From the IMG/VR virus record IMGVR_UViG_3300021139_000151, positions 1-23,913 of that record: a DNA stretch of 23,913 nucleotides; one strand, given 5' to 3'. The translations under genes were made by a program, and so were the position numbers. This DNA comes from a virus. Positions 1 to 5,329 of this stretch are shown here, in pieces. The notes beneath the pieces are model-generated. The model did not search any database and was not told the DNA's origin. It was given only the letters and a program-made list of their open reading frames with translations. Within the stretch, counting starts at the first letter, position 1. The number at the start of each line of letters is the position of its first letter.

Positions 1-1
1 C

Positions 2-196
2 TTCAACATTGATGCTGGTTACCTACCTGACCGTTTGGCTATCAATGACGATGGCAACTTGGTGATACTTAATCCAGTATCAAGTGCTTGGCAGTGTGAG
101 TACTGCATGTTTAGATCCTTGTGTCACGATGATGGCGAGGGGCAAGTACGCATTACAGAGAGTTCTATAACAAAGAGAGAGGTAGAAAATGGTTGA
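2..196 (+). CDS. C-terminal end of a Cas4/RecB-like PD-(D/E)XK exonuclease (partial)
   Basis: An open frame enters from the left edge and gives the last 64 residues of a protein. It contains W-Q-C-x2-C-x5-C (visible residues 30-41). Such a cluster is characteristic of the C-terminal iron-sulfur region of Cas4/AddB-like and phage RecB-family nucleases, where three C-terminal cysteines join an upstream one to hold a 4Fe-4S cluster. The catalytic core lies outside the window, so nuclease activity is inferred. The position, two genes before an ERF annealing protein, fits a recombination exonuclease that makes single-stranded ends for the annealer. The stop overlaps the next start by 8 bases. Any other zinc- or iron-binding protein with this spacing remains possible. 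Confidence 0.6.
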   Translation, partial: FNIDAGYLPDRLAINDDGNLVILNPVSSAWQCEYCMFRSLCHDDGEGQVRITESSITKREVENG

Positions 197-437
197 TTAC
201 CCAATAGTAACCATGGAAGGCAACAAGACCAAGTTGGAATTGTACGCCGACATGATGGATGGCGATAGTTATGGAGTCATTCTGAAAGAAGTTGACACTG
301 GTGACTCAGTGTGGTTAGGCTTTTTAGGCAATTACGAGGCAGCAATGGAGACCATGGAAACTATCATGACTTCTTTTGCGGCACTTGGTTACACTTTAGA
401 TTCTTACTTTAAGGAGGAAGAAAATGCAAAGCAATGA
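189..437 (+). CDS. hypothetical small acidic protein (82 aa)
   Basis: I do not recognise this protein. It is acidic, soluble-looking and has no cysteine cluster, signal peptide or membrane segment. The start overlaps the end of the exonuclease gene and is preceded by a purine-rich AGAGAGGTAGAAA that can act as ribosome binding site. Its 3' end overlaps the ERF start by 14 bases and itself contains the AAGGAGGAAG Shine-Dalgarno of ERF, so the two are probably translationally coupled. Its place between exonuclease and annealing protein suggests a small accessory protein of recombination or replication, which is inference from context only. Confidence 0.75.
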   Translation: MVDYPIVTMEGNKTKLELYADMMDGDSYGVILKEVDTGDSVWLGFLGNYEAAMETMETIMTSFAALGYTLDSYFKEEENAKQ

Positions 438-1005
438 GATTAACGAATTAGCAGCAGCATTAGTAGCGGCTCAGGCCGAGTTCAGCGCAGTACCAAAGGG
501 GTCAACGAACCCATTCTTTAAGAGCAAGTATGCGGCATTACCGGATGTAGTGGCTAGTGCCAGCCCAGTGCTGACCAAGCACGGTTTAGCAGTAAGTCAA
601 TTCATTACGCATGACGAGACGGGTGGCGATGCATTGCTTACGTACCTGCTACATGGCTCAGGTCAGTACATTGCTTATTCAATGAAACTGCACATGGTTA
701 AGGATGACCCACAGGCTCAGGGTAGTGCTGTCACATACGCTCGACGTTACGCCTACATGAGTGTTCTTGGCCTTGTGGCTGACGATGACGATGATGGCAA
801 CAGTGCAACTAAGGCTAAGCAGAACGCACCGGCAAAGCCCAAAGAAAAGACATCTATGGACTTGATGCGAGATTTACTATCAGCCAAGTTTGATTCACCG
901 GCAGACCGTAAGATGTTCTGTGAGGAAAGAGTTCAGCGTACGTTGAAATCGTTGACCGACCTTGAAGAAGCCGAAATTGCTGGGATTATTTTAGAGTTGT
1001 CATGA
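424..1005 (+). CDS. erf: ERF-family single-strand annealing protein
   Basis: This 193-aa protein has the hallmarks of the ERF superfamily (P22 Erf-like recombinases): N-P-F-F-K-S-K-Y-A at residues 29-37, Q-A-Q-G-S-A-V-T-Y-A-R-R-Y at 97-109 and G-L-V-A-D followed by an acidic run ending D-G-N at 116-126. ERF proteins form rings that bind single-stranded DNA and anneal complementary strands, used for phage genome circularisation and repair. The conserved core occupies about the first 130 residues; a Lys/Pro-rich linker and a short C-terminal helical domain follow, which is the normal layout. A strong AAGGAGG site precedes the start. The partner exonuclease lies upstream and SSB and a resolvase follow about 3 kb downstream, so a complete recombination pathway is present. 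Confidence 0.93.
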   Translation: MQSNEINELAAALVAAQAEFSAVPKGSTNPFFKSKYAALPDVVASASPVLTKHGLAVSQFITHDETGGDALLTYLLHGSGQYIAYSMKLHMVKDDPQAQGSAVTYARRYAYMSVLGLVADDDDDGNSATKAKQNAPAKPKEKTSMDLMRDLLSAKFDSPADRKMFCEERVQRTLKSLTDLEEAEIAGIILELS

Positions 1006-1151
1006 CAAAATGTAGGCATGACTGGCGTATCAACATAAGTGCACAGGCTCCCGTCGTCCTGTGTCACTTGTGTGGTACGTCCTTTAAGCCACAGCCACAG
1101 CAGTTGCCTTATCGAGGTGTTGTGCCAGAAAAATTTAAGGAGTCGAAATGA
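1002..1151 (+). CDS. small zinc-ribbon-like protein (49 aa)
   Basis: The start overlaps the ERF stop as ATGA. The 49-aa product carries C4-x-H6 and, further on, C21-x2-C24-G, a plausible zinc-ribbon arrangement, followed by a Pro/Gln stretch and a basic tail. The ATGA overlap, the cysteine pattern and the next gene starting inside its stop support it as real. Function is unknown; small zinc ribbons of this kind in phages usually act as nucleic-acid-binding or host-interaction adaptors, but nothing here fixes the role. Confidence 0.6.
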   Translation: MTKCRHDWRINISAQAPVVLCHLCGTSFKPQPQQLPYRGVVPEKFKESK

Positions 1152-1234
1152 TTTGGATTGAAAGAATATTTTTAGGTTTAACAGTGGGGTTTTTGGTTTT
1201 TATTTTGCTTGGTATTTTTGGAGCATGGGATTAA
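1148..1234 (+). CDS. single-pass membrane microprotein (28 aa)
   Basis: The start overlaps the preceding stop (ATGA) and AAGGAG lies 6 bases upstream. The product begins M-I-W-I-E-R and then runs almost entirely through hydrophobic residues (about 7-25), ending A-W-D. It would be a one-helix membrane peptide. Its stop overlaps the ATG of the Ntn-hydrolase gene (TAATG), so it may couple translation into that gene. It is too short for family assignment. Confidence 0.5.
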   Translation: MIWIERIFLGLTVGFLVFILLGIFGAWD

Positions 1235-1707
1235 TGACAATAATTATCGGTTACACAGATGGAAAGACATACGCCATTGGTGGCGACTCAGGTGCCTTTG
1301 AGGATGGCGGTCTATTCCAATTGTCGGGTGAACCGAAGGTTTGGAAGTCAGGCGATGCTTTGCTTGGTGGTTCGGGAACGTTTCGCATCATCGAGTTAGC
1401 ACGCAAGTCAGGTCTTAGTGATCCATACGCATTACGTAATCACTTAATGGAAGCAAACCCTGGTGGCGAGTGGAGTCTGTTAGTGGTAACAAAGAAAGCA
1501 ATCTACGAAATAGATGAAGACTTTTCGGTAATTAAGTTTAAGGAGAACTATGCATCCATTGGTGCTGGTAACAGTGTTGGTACTGGTGCGATTGCTGTAT
1601 TGGCAGAGCAGAAGATAGAGCCAGACACAGCGGTTCGCGTGGCCTTAAAAGTAACAGTCAGACATAGCAACATGGCGATGCCACCGTTCAATGTATTAAA
1701 GGTATAG
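1234..1707 (+). CDS. proteasome/HslV-like Ntn hydrolase
   Basis: I chose the ATG at 1234 rather than the in-frame one at 1225. It forms a TAATG overlap with the preceding gene and gives M-T-I-I-I-G, so removal of Met exposes Thr1, the nucleophile of proteasome beta subunits and HslV. Counted from that Thr, Asp lies exactly at position 17 (G-G-D-S) and Lys at 34, close to the D17/K33 of the family, and G-G-S-G-T at about 46-50 matches the conserved Gly-rich segment. At 157 aa it is slightly shorter than HslV. Family knowledge predicts an N-terminal-threonine peptidase forming rings. No AAA+ unfoldase partner is seen in the window, so it may work alone or with a host ATPase. Relatives are often annotated in actinophages as HslV/proteasome-like. 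Activity is inferred. Confidence 0.75.
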   Translation: MTIIIGYTDGKTYAIGGDSGAFEDGGLFQLSGEPKVWKSGDALLGGSGTFRIIELARKSGLSDPYALRNHLMEANPGGEWSLLVVTKKAIYEIDEDFSVIKFKENYASIGAGNSVGTGAIAVLAEQKIEPDTAVRVALKVTVRHSNMAMPPFNVLKV

Positions 1708-1714
1708 GAGAGTG

Positions 1715-1849
1715 ATGAGAAAATGGGTTTGCCCTAAGTGCTTGACATTAGTGGAAGCACGGGCAGAAGAAGTAGTACATCGCTGTCCTAGCAACAAAAG
1801 TAAATTAACTGAATTCATCCCAGAGGAGGGTAATGAACCACGAACTTGA
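1715..1849 (+). CDS. small zinc-ribbon protein (44 aa)
   Basis: This short frame starts just after the Ntn-hydrolase stop, with GGAGAGTG just upstream. It carries C6-P-K-C9 and H22-R-C24-P, a CxxC/HxC pattern that can bind one zinc ion. It overlaps the next gene start by 17 bases, and a GAGGAGGG Shine-Dalgarno for that gene lies inside it. It is not recognised as a named family; probably a small nucleic-acid- or protein-binding zinc ribbon. Confidence 0.55.
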   Translation: MRKWVCPKCLTLVEARAEEVVHRCPSNKSKLTEFIPEEGNEPRT

Positions 1850-2000
1850 ACTTAACTACCTGCGCGAGAGGAACGAAGTAATTCTTGGCAGAGTAGAGGA
1901 ATACATGATAGAGAACCGCGACCTACACAGGAAGATTCGCGAACTTGAAATCCAGTTGAGCAGGGTGAACCATCCTTCTCATCCAAAGAACAATGATTAA
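1833..2000 (+). CDS. small coiled-coil protein (55 aa)
   Basis: An excellent GAGGAGGG site precedes the ATG. Residues 3-45 are a continuous heptad-like helix rich in Glu, Arg, Leu and Ile (for example E-L-E-L-N-Y-L-R-E-R and I-R-E-L-E-I-Q-L), strongly suggesting a coiled coil; the tail is Pro/His/Asn-rich. Its stop overlaps the start of the lysozyme-like gene by eight bases. It may be an oligomerising adaptor; function not recognised. Confidence 0.6.
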   Translation: MNHELELNYLRERNEVILGRVEEYMIENRDLHRKIRELEIQLSRVNHPSHPKNND

Positions 2001-2379
2001 GACCACGCTGGCGATGGGGGCTTTTCTTACGTCCTTGTCATTTGTACAGCCAACACCGGCGGTAGAAGTACCGCAACCAGTCTTGGTGGAGACAGCGATG
2101 CCTACACCACCATTGCTTTCTTTGCCTAGAGATGTACAAACGAGGTTTGCTTGTATTGCGTATCGTGAAAGTCGTGGCAAAGTAATTGATACCAACGTGG
2201 TATCAGGTGCTCAGGGTATGTTTCAATTCATGCCTGAGATTTGGCAGTACGCTCGTCAGAACATTAAGGGCTTACCTGCTACACCCAACGAAGCAGACGT
2301 ATACCAACAACAAGCAGTAGCAGTATTTTATTACAATAGAAATCACGGGTTGTACCCAGAATGGACGGATGGTTGCTAA
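1993..2379 (+). CDS. exported transglycosylase/lysozyme-like protein (Rpf/SLT-like fold)
   Basis: The 128-aa product begins M-I-K-T-T-L followed by a hydrophobic stretch to about residue 19 and A-V-E near 23-25, consistent with a cleaved signal peptide. A Pro-rich linker follows. Residues 50-128 hold C-I-A-Y-R-E-S-R-G (catalytic-type Glu59) and S-G-A-Q-G-M-F-Q-F-M (71-80), then W84, which is the pattern of lytic transglycosylase-like and resuscitation-promoting-factor domains. Such enzymes cleave the glycan strand of peptidoglycan. Placement inside the early module rather than next to a holin, plus the signal peptide, suggests export through the host Sec pathway, perhaps for wall remodelling or lysis. 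The domain is compact, about the minimum for the family. Confidence 0.8.
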   Translation: MIKTTLAMGAFLTSLSFVQPTPAVEVPQPVLVETAMPTPPLLSLPRDVQTRFACIAYRESRGKVIDTNVVSGAQGMFQFMPEIWQYARQNIKGLPATPNEADVYQQQAVAVFYYNRNHGLYPEWTDGC

Positions 2380-2663
2380 TGAACGCTTCCTTTAACGAGA
2401 TACTAAAAGAAGTGCAGGAGATGCACGATAAGAAGTCACGTGACTATGGGCGACCTGATAACCCTTATTACAACATCAGACAAAGCCTTTCTTTCGGGAT
2501 ACCTTCATGGGTGGGTGCTTGTCTGAGAGCCAATGACAAGATGGGTCGTCTGCAATTAGCAGCACAAGGCTCAAAGTTGGCTAACGAGGGCATCGAAGAT
2601 TCTCTACTTGACATGATTACGTACCTTACAATTGCACTGGATGAGTTTAGGAATGGAAACTGA
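2379..2663 (+). CDS. MazG-like / DUF1599 (nucleotide-modification-associated) protein
   Basis: I selected the ATG at 2379 because it overlaps the preceding stop as TAATG; an upstream ATG at 2361 lies within the previous gene. The 94-aa product shows K-S-R-D-Y-G (19-24), W44-V-G, R-A-N-D-K-M-G-R-L (50-58) and E-D-S-L-L-D-M-I-T-Y-L (73-83). This order of acidic and basic residues in an all-alpha protein matches the DUF1599 / nucleotide modification associated domain 1 group, related to MazG-type nucleotide pyrophosphohydrolases. A likely role is nucleotide-pool control in phage DNA synthesis. Assignment is by motif memory rather than a search. Confidence 0.6.
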   Translation: MNASFNEILKEVQEMHDKKSRDYGRPDNPYYNIRQSLSFGIPSWVGACLRANDKMGRLQLAAQGSKLANEGIEDSLLDMITYLTIALDEFRNGN

Positions 2664-3183
2664 TTACAGGAAAGCGATCTGTTTTCTTATTGAAGATGGG
2701 TACATCACTGAAGAACAGGCAAGGGAAGCGGTCACCAAGGTTAGGGCTATTTCTCCTGATAAGGGTAAAGATAGTGAGTCTTGGACGGTCGCTCGAAGGC
2801 TGGTAAAAGAACTTAGGAAGGCGATAGTTGCCAATGGCAAAAAGCCTTTTAGAGAAAATGATACTGTTGCTGCTTGCTTTGAAAAGATGGTGCGCCTTGA
2901 TAAAAGAAAAGAAGAAGAAGCGTTGGTTTTAATTGAGTGGTGCGCAAGCCATGACTTCTGGAGCACGGTCATCTTGTCGCCAGAGAAGTTTCGTAAGCAC
3001 TATGAGACTATGTTGGCACAGCGTGAGCGAGATAATAAAAAACCCGTGGATAGAACCGAAGTCGTCTATCAACAGATAGAAGATTACGAAAACCGTCGGG
3101 CAGAAGAACTTGCGAAGCGTAGAGCAGAGTCGGTGCCTATGCCAGCAGGATTTAAAGATGCATTAAAGGGAGGAAGAAAGTGA
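2653..3183 (+). CDS. putative replication-associated protein (176 aa)
   Basis: The frame opens at 2632, but the ATG at 2653, overlapping the previous stop by 11 bases, is the more likely start. The N-terminus (Y-I-T-E-E-Q-A-R-E-A-V) may be a small helical domain. The C-terminal half has L-I-E-W-C-A-S-H-D-F-W followed by S-P-E-K-F-R-K-H-Y-E, resembling the tail seen in many phage and actinobacterial helix-turn-helix or DnaD-like replication proteins (W-x(5)-F-W...S-x-x-K-L-R-x-x-Y). The final 50 residues are a charged helix. A role as replication initiator or helicase loader would fit its place among DNA-metabolism genes, but the resemblance is weak evidence. Confidence 0.6.
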   Translation: METDYRKAICFLIEDGYITEEQAREAVTKVRAISPDKGKDSESWTVARRLVKELRKAIVANGKKPFRENDTVAACFEKMVRLDKRKEEEALVLIEWCASHDFWSTVILSPEKFRKHYETMLAQRERDNKKPVDRTEVVYQQIEDYENRRAEELAKRRAESVPMPAGFKDALKGGRK

Positions 3184-3437
3184 GTTGGAGGGAAGAAGCA
3201 AGATGTAGGGGGATGGATGTCAACATCTTTCATCCGCAGAAAGGCAAGTCGTACATCGTAGAAGAAAAAATCTTAAACGTTTGTGTTCCTTGTCCGGTTA
3301 GAGAGCAATGTCTTGAGGATGCATTAAACGATTATCTGCAAATTGGATACCGTGCTGGGATTAGTGCCAAGCAAAGAAGTAGAATGGTTAAGGAACGCAG
3401 TCAGAAAGGACTTGTACCATGGAAAAGCAGGAGTTAA
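3180..3437 (+). CDS. WhiB-family iron-sulfur transcription regulator (first copy)
   Basis: This gene begins with GTG, overlapping the previous stop (GTGA) and preceded by GGGAGGAAGAAA. The 85-aa product has the four WhiB cysteines at C9, C35, C38 and C44 (C-x25-C-x2-C-x5-C), which ligate a 4Fe-4S cluster, and G-Y-R-A-G at 56-60 where classical WhiB proteins have G-V/I-W-G-G; a basic tail (K-x-R-S-R) follows. WhiB proteins bind the primary sigma factor and reprogramme transcription. Phage copies can repress host whiB genes or block superinfection (known for mycobacteriophage TM4 WhiBTM4). The altered turn motif, lacking Trp, is unusual and may change sigma contact. Confidence 0.9.
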   Translation: MSWREEARCRGMDVNIFHPQKGKSYIVEEKILNVCVPCPVREQCLEDALNDYLQIGYRAGISAKQRSRMVKERSQKGLVPWKSRS

Positions 3438-3586
3438 TTCAATCAATTAATGAGGCGGTGGACTCTGTAATGATTCCATTCCTTACAGAACTTATTACGC
3501 TTGGCGTTGACCAACAGATCATTACAACAGCAATGAAAAACATTATGGCTAGACAGAGGGACGATGACGACACCACAGAAAGATAA
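3419..3586 (+). CDS. hypothetical small protein (55 aa)
   Basis: It overlaps the WhiB 3' end by 19 bases and ends inside the start of the following gene. The product is mostly helical (residues 3-45) with a hydrophobic middle (V-M-I-P-F-L-T-E-L-I-T-L), then an acidic tail D-D-D-D-T-T-E-R. AAGGAACG upstream may act as ribosome binding site. Not recognised. Its last codons are encoded by the first copy of the 17-bp repeat described separately. Confidence 0.5.
   Translation: MEKQELIQSINEAVDSVMIPFLTELITLGVDQQIITTAMKNIMARQRDDDDTTER
3564..3580 (+). repeat. 17-bp direct repeat, copy 1 (second copy 3670-3686)
   Basis: ATGACGACACCACAGAA occurs at 3564-3580 and again, unchanged, at 3670-3686, 106 bases apart. 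Each copy contains the start of one gene (M-T-T-P-Q-K) and the end of the previous one (D-D-T-T-E). This is a duplicated gene junction. Confidence 0.9.
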
Positions 3587-3692
3587 CGTCTTTGATGAAA
3601 TTAGTAAATCAATGACAAAGGAAGAACTTTTGAAAGAACTTACAAAAATACAGGAAAAAATGGGTATGTATGACGACACCACAGAAGGCTAA
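3564..3692 (+). CDS. hypothetical small protein (42 aa) flanked by duplicated junctions
   Basis: The start M-T-T-P-Q-K and the C-terminal D-D-T-T-E-G are both encoded by copies of the same 17-bp repeat, read in different frames. The middle is a charged helix with K-E-E-L-L-K-E-L-T-K-I-Q-E-K, probably a short coiled coil. The start overlaps the previous gene by 23 bases and the end overlaps the resolvase by 23 bases. It may be a real microprotein or a by-product of the duplication that created the second junction. Confidence 0.4.
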   Translation: MTTPQKDNVFDEISKSMTKEELLKELTKIQEKMGMYDDTTEG

Positions 3693-4008
3693 GGGCAGTC
3701 AGTGGGAGCGCGACGTTGCCCGTTATTTCAACGAACGAGGCCGTGTCACTATTGAACGTAGGTACGGTGCTGGCAACACGATAGACAAGGGAGATCTAAA
3801 CGGTCTGCCTGGCATTGTGTTTGAGTGTAAGAACGTAGGAAAGATAACTCTTTCCACCATCGTTGACGAGGCATTACACGAGCAGGCTAACGCTCGCGCT
3901 GACTTTGGTGTTTCTATTATCAAGCGTCGTAATCGTGGTGCCAAAGAAGCCTACGTAGTTATGACATTAGAGCAGTGGATTACCTTGCTAGATGAGACCG
4001 AAAGGTGA
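3670..4008 (+). CDS. Holliday-junction-resolvase-like PD-(D/E)XK nuclease
   Basis: The 112-aa product has the active-site pattern of Hjc-type and related small PD-(D/E)XK nucleases: G-S-Q-W-E-R-D (Glu13), K-G-D-L-N-G-L-P-G (Asp42), then F-E-C-K (Glu52 and Lys54), and a helix with E-A-L-H-E-Q-A. Length matches archaeal Hjc (about 120 aa). These enzymes resolve four-way DNA junctions made during recombination and replication, which suits a neighbour of ERF and SSB. R-R-Y-G-A-G-N just before the catalytic Asp is also typical. A RUS-type resolvase is excluded by the E-x-K motif. The N-terminal codons lie in the second copy of the 17-bp repeat, and the ATG overlaps the previous gene. Confidence 0.8.
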   Translation: MTTPQKAKGSQWERDVARYFNERGRVTIERRYGAGNTIDKGDLNGLPGIVFECKNVGKITLSTIVDEALHEQANARADFGVSIIKRRNRGAKEAYVVMTLEQWITLLDETER

Positions 4009-4014
4009 TAGAAT
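3985..4014 (+). promoter_or_regulatory. candidate sigma-70-type promoter for ssb
   Basis: TTGCTA at 3985-3990 and TAGAAT at 4009-4014 are separated by 18 bases, with TG one base before the -10 hexamer (TGATAGAAT, an extended -10). It overlaps the end of the resolvase gene and would start transcription about 30 bases before the SSB start. The 18-bp spacer recurs in other candidates here. Confidence 0.45.
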
Positions 4015-4048
4015 TACACTGTTGTAACTAAGAGAAAAGAGATAAGAA

Positions 4049-4405
4049 ATGAGCACTACCATTATCGGGAGACTCACAACCGACCCAGAAATCAAGTTCA
4101 TCAATAACGGCATGGCACTTGTTAACTTTAGTGTTGCCGTTAACCGTAAAAAGGGTGAAGAAGAATACGTTTCTTACTTTGATGTAACTGCTTGGGGCAC
4201 ACTAGCCCAAGGTGTTGCAGACTCACTCCACAAGGGTGACAGAGTTATCGTAAATGGGTTTCTAACTCAAGACCGTTACGAAAACAAGGAAGGCAAGACA
4301 GTGGGCAAGGTTATCCTTAACGCTCAGGCTGTTGGCCCCGACCTACAGTTCGCTACGGCAGAGGTACACTCAGCCAAGAAGAAGGAAGTAGAACCAGCCT
4401 TCTAA
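4049..4405 (+). CDS. ssb: single-stranded DNA-binding protein (SSB)
   Basis: The 118-aa protein is a one-OB-fold SSB: I-I-G-R-L-T-T-D-P-E at about 5-14, V-N-F-S-V-A-V-N-R at 25-33, D-V-T-A-W-G at 45-50, G-D-R-V-I-V-N-G at 63-70, then Y-E-N-K-E-G-K. It binds and protects single-stranded DNA during replication and recombination. The tail is short (E-V-E-P-A-F), still ending in an acidic-Pro-Phe peptide like the host-interacting SSB tip (D-D-I-P-F), although less acidic. The gene follows a candidate promoter and ends in a TAATG overlap with the second WhiB gene, so the two are likely co-translated. Confidence 0.93.
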   Translation: MSTTIIGRLTTDPEIKFINNGMALVNFSVAVNRKKGEEEYVSYFDVTAWGTLAQGVADSLHKGDRVIVNGFLTQDRYENKEGKTVGKVILNAQAVGPDLQFATAEVHSAKKKEVEPAF

Positions 4406-4791
4406 TGGTCGACTGGTCGGAAGCGAAATGTATTGGCATGACCAAACTTTTCTTTGACGACCGCATTAAAAAAATCAACAGAGCGAAATACATCTGTAAG
4501 AACTGCCCAATCAAAACGGAATGTCTTGACTGGGCTTTAGTTCATCGCGAAGCGTGGGGTGTGTGGTCAGGCTTGGACTATCACGAACTAAGAATCGTGG
4601 CTGTCTCACTTGGCTACACACCTCCCAATCGTAAAGAAGTAGAGCATGGCACCGAGCGCGGTTGGGCTTGGCATCGTAGGCAAAAGATGAAAGACAATGG
4701 GCACGAGACTTGCCAGCCGTGCATCGATGCATACAATCAAGCAACCCGCATCCGTGTGGCACGTTACCGCAAAAGAAAAAACAATACTTGA
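4405..4791 (+). CDS. WhiB-family regulator with extra C-terminal zinc-finger-like domain (second copy)
   Basis: Residues 1-60 are a WhiB domain: C9, C31, C34 and C40 (C-x21-C-x2-C-x5-C) plus the canonical turn G-V-W-S-G (52-56). Residues 80-128 add H-G-T-E-R-G-W-A-W-H-R-R and then C103-x2-C106, with a basic end (R-Y-R-K-R-K). This H/C-G-T-x2-G-[YW]-x2-H-x-R...C-x2-C motif is, as I recall, common in small actinophage proteins and probably binds zinc or DNA. The WhiB part should bind a 4Fe-4S cluster and the host sigma factor; the extra domain could give DNA or partner specificity. TAATG coupling to ssb suggests co-expression. It differs strongly from the first WhiB, so it is not a recent duplicate. 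Confidence 0.88.
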   Translation: MVDWSEAKCIGMTKLFFDDRIKKINRAKYICKNCPIKTECLDWALVHREAWGVWSGLDYHELRIVAVSLGYTPPNRKEVEHGTERGWAWHRRQKMKDNGHETCQPCIDAYNQATRIRVARYRKRKNNT

Positions 4792-4817
4792 CAAGTCCTC
4801 CGGTGTATGCGTAGTAT
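4788..4817 (+). promoter_or_regulatory. candidate promoter at the end of the second WhiB gene
   Basis: A perfect TTGACA at 4788-4793 overlaps the WhiB stop codon. TAGTAT at 4812-4817 follows after an 18-base spacer. It lies about 28 bases before the start at 4845, which has a strong AAGGAGGGTGAG site. Confidence 0.55.
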
Positions 4818-4844
4818 GTCGTTACACCAATTAAGGAGGGTGAG

Positions 4845-5006
4845 ATGGAAGTAAAAACATTTGGCAAAGACAATACCGAAGTTCTTTGGTTTGCTGAATT
4901 AACCGAGTCTATGGTTGAGAACTTAGACGATGACGAACTAGAAGTCCTGATACGTCAACTTGATAAAGCAGTAGAAAGCATTTGCCAAGACTTTGGGGTT
5001 ATGTAA
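4845..5006 (+). CDS. hypothetical small acidic protein (53 aa)
   Basis: The start follows an excellent AAGGAGGGTGAG site and a candidate promoter. The product is acidic: residues 1-20 look like a beta segment, residues 20-50 a helix with E-N-L-D-D-D-E-L-E-V-L-I-R-Q-L-D-K-A-V-E. Not recognised. The stop overlaps the next start as TAATG. Its own promoter and strong translation signal suggest a well-expressed early protein, possibly a host-takeover or regulatory factor; this is inference. Confidence 0.65.
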   Translation: MEVKTFGKDNTEVLWFAELTESMVENLDDDELEVLIRQLDKAVESICQDFGVM

Positions 5007-5191
5007 TGCCTGATTCTATTACTGTTAAGATCCGTGGCGAGATGGTTAACTTCGTGTTTGAGGTTACACCTGAGCAATGGGCTGAGATAGACAAGTGCGT
5101 GAATGGTCATAACCGCCCAAGAAAAACTACACGCGGTACCAAAGACGTAGTAACATTGATTCGAGAGTCGATACGCCTTACCAAGGTGTGA
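5006..5191 (+). CDS. hypothetical small protein (61 aa)
   Basis: The start at 5006 is chosen for its TAATG overlap; an in-frame ATG at 4982 lies inside the previous gene. The product starts with a beta-rich half (I-T-V-K-I-R-G-E-M-V-N-F-V-F-E-V) and continues T-P-E-Q-W-A-E-I-D-K, ending with a basic helix (V-T-L-I-R-E-S-I-R-L-T-K-V). The strand-then-helices pattern is reminiscent of small ribbon-helix-helix proteins, but no clear family match is visible. It is the last gene of the AT-rich left module; a terminator-like structure follows about 50 bases on. Confidence 0.6.
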   Translation: MPDSITVKIRGEMVNFVFEVTPEQWAEIDKCVNGHNRPRKTTRGTKDVVTLIRESIRLTKV

Positions 5192-5240
5192 CTCACGACT
5201 AGCCAGTGGTGTACTCCAATCCGCCACTGACTTTGGCAGA

Positions 5241-5285
5241 CCCCCAGGGAATTTTATTACCCCCCTGGAATAATTTTTCTGGGGG
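5241..5285 (+). terminator. terminator-like element with alternative pairings
   Basis: CCAGGG (5244-5249) can pair with CCCTGG (5263-5268), followed by the U-rich AATAATTTTTCT, a plausible intrinsic terminator for the left operon. The alternative CCCCCAG (5241-5247) with CTGGGGG (5279-5285) spans the U-tract and would exclude the first hairpin. Confidence 0.5.
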
Positions 5286-5287
5286 TG

Positions 5288-5329
5288 CTGCGACAAAATC
5301 CCGCGGCACTGCGACAAAATCCCACGCCT
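5288..5329 (+). repeat. two 21-bp tandem units with identical 15-bp core
   Basis: CTGCGACAAAATCCC occurs at 5288-5302 and 5309-5323, each followed by six diverged bases. The 21-base period equals two helical turns, so a protein binding both would sit on one DNA face. No further copies were noticed in the window. Confidence 0.8.
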
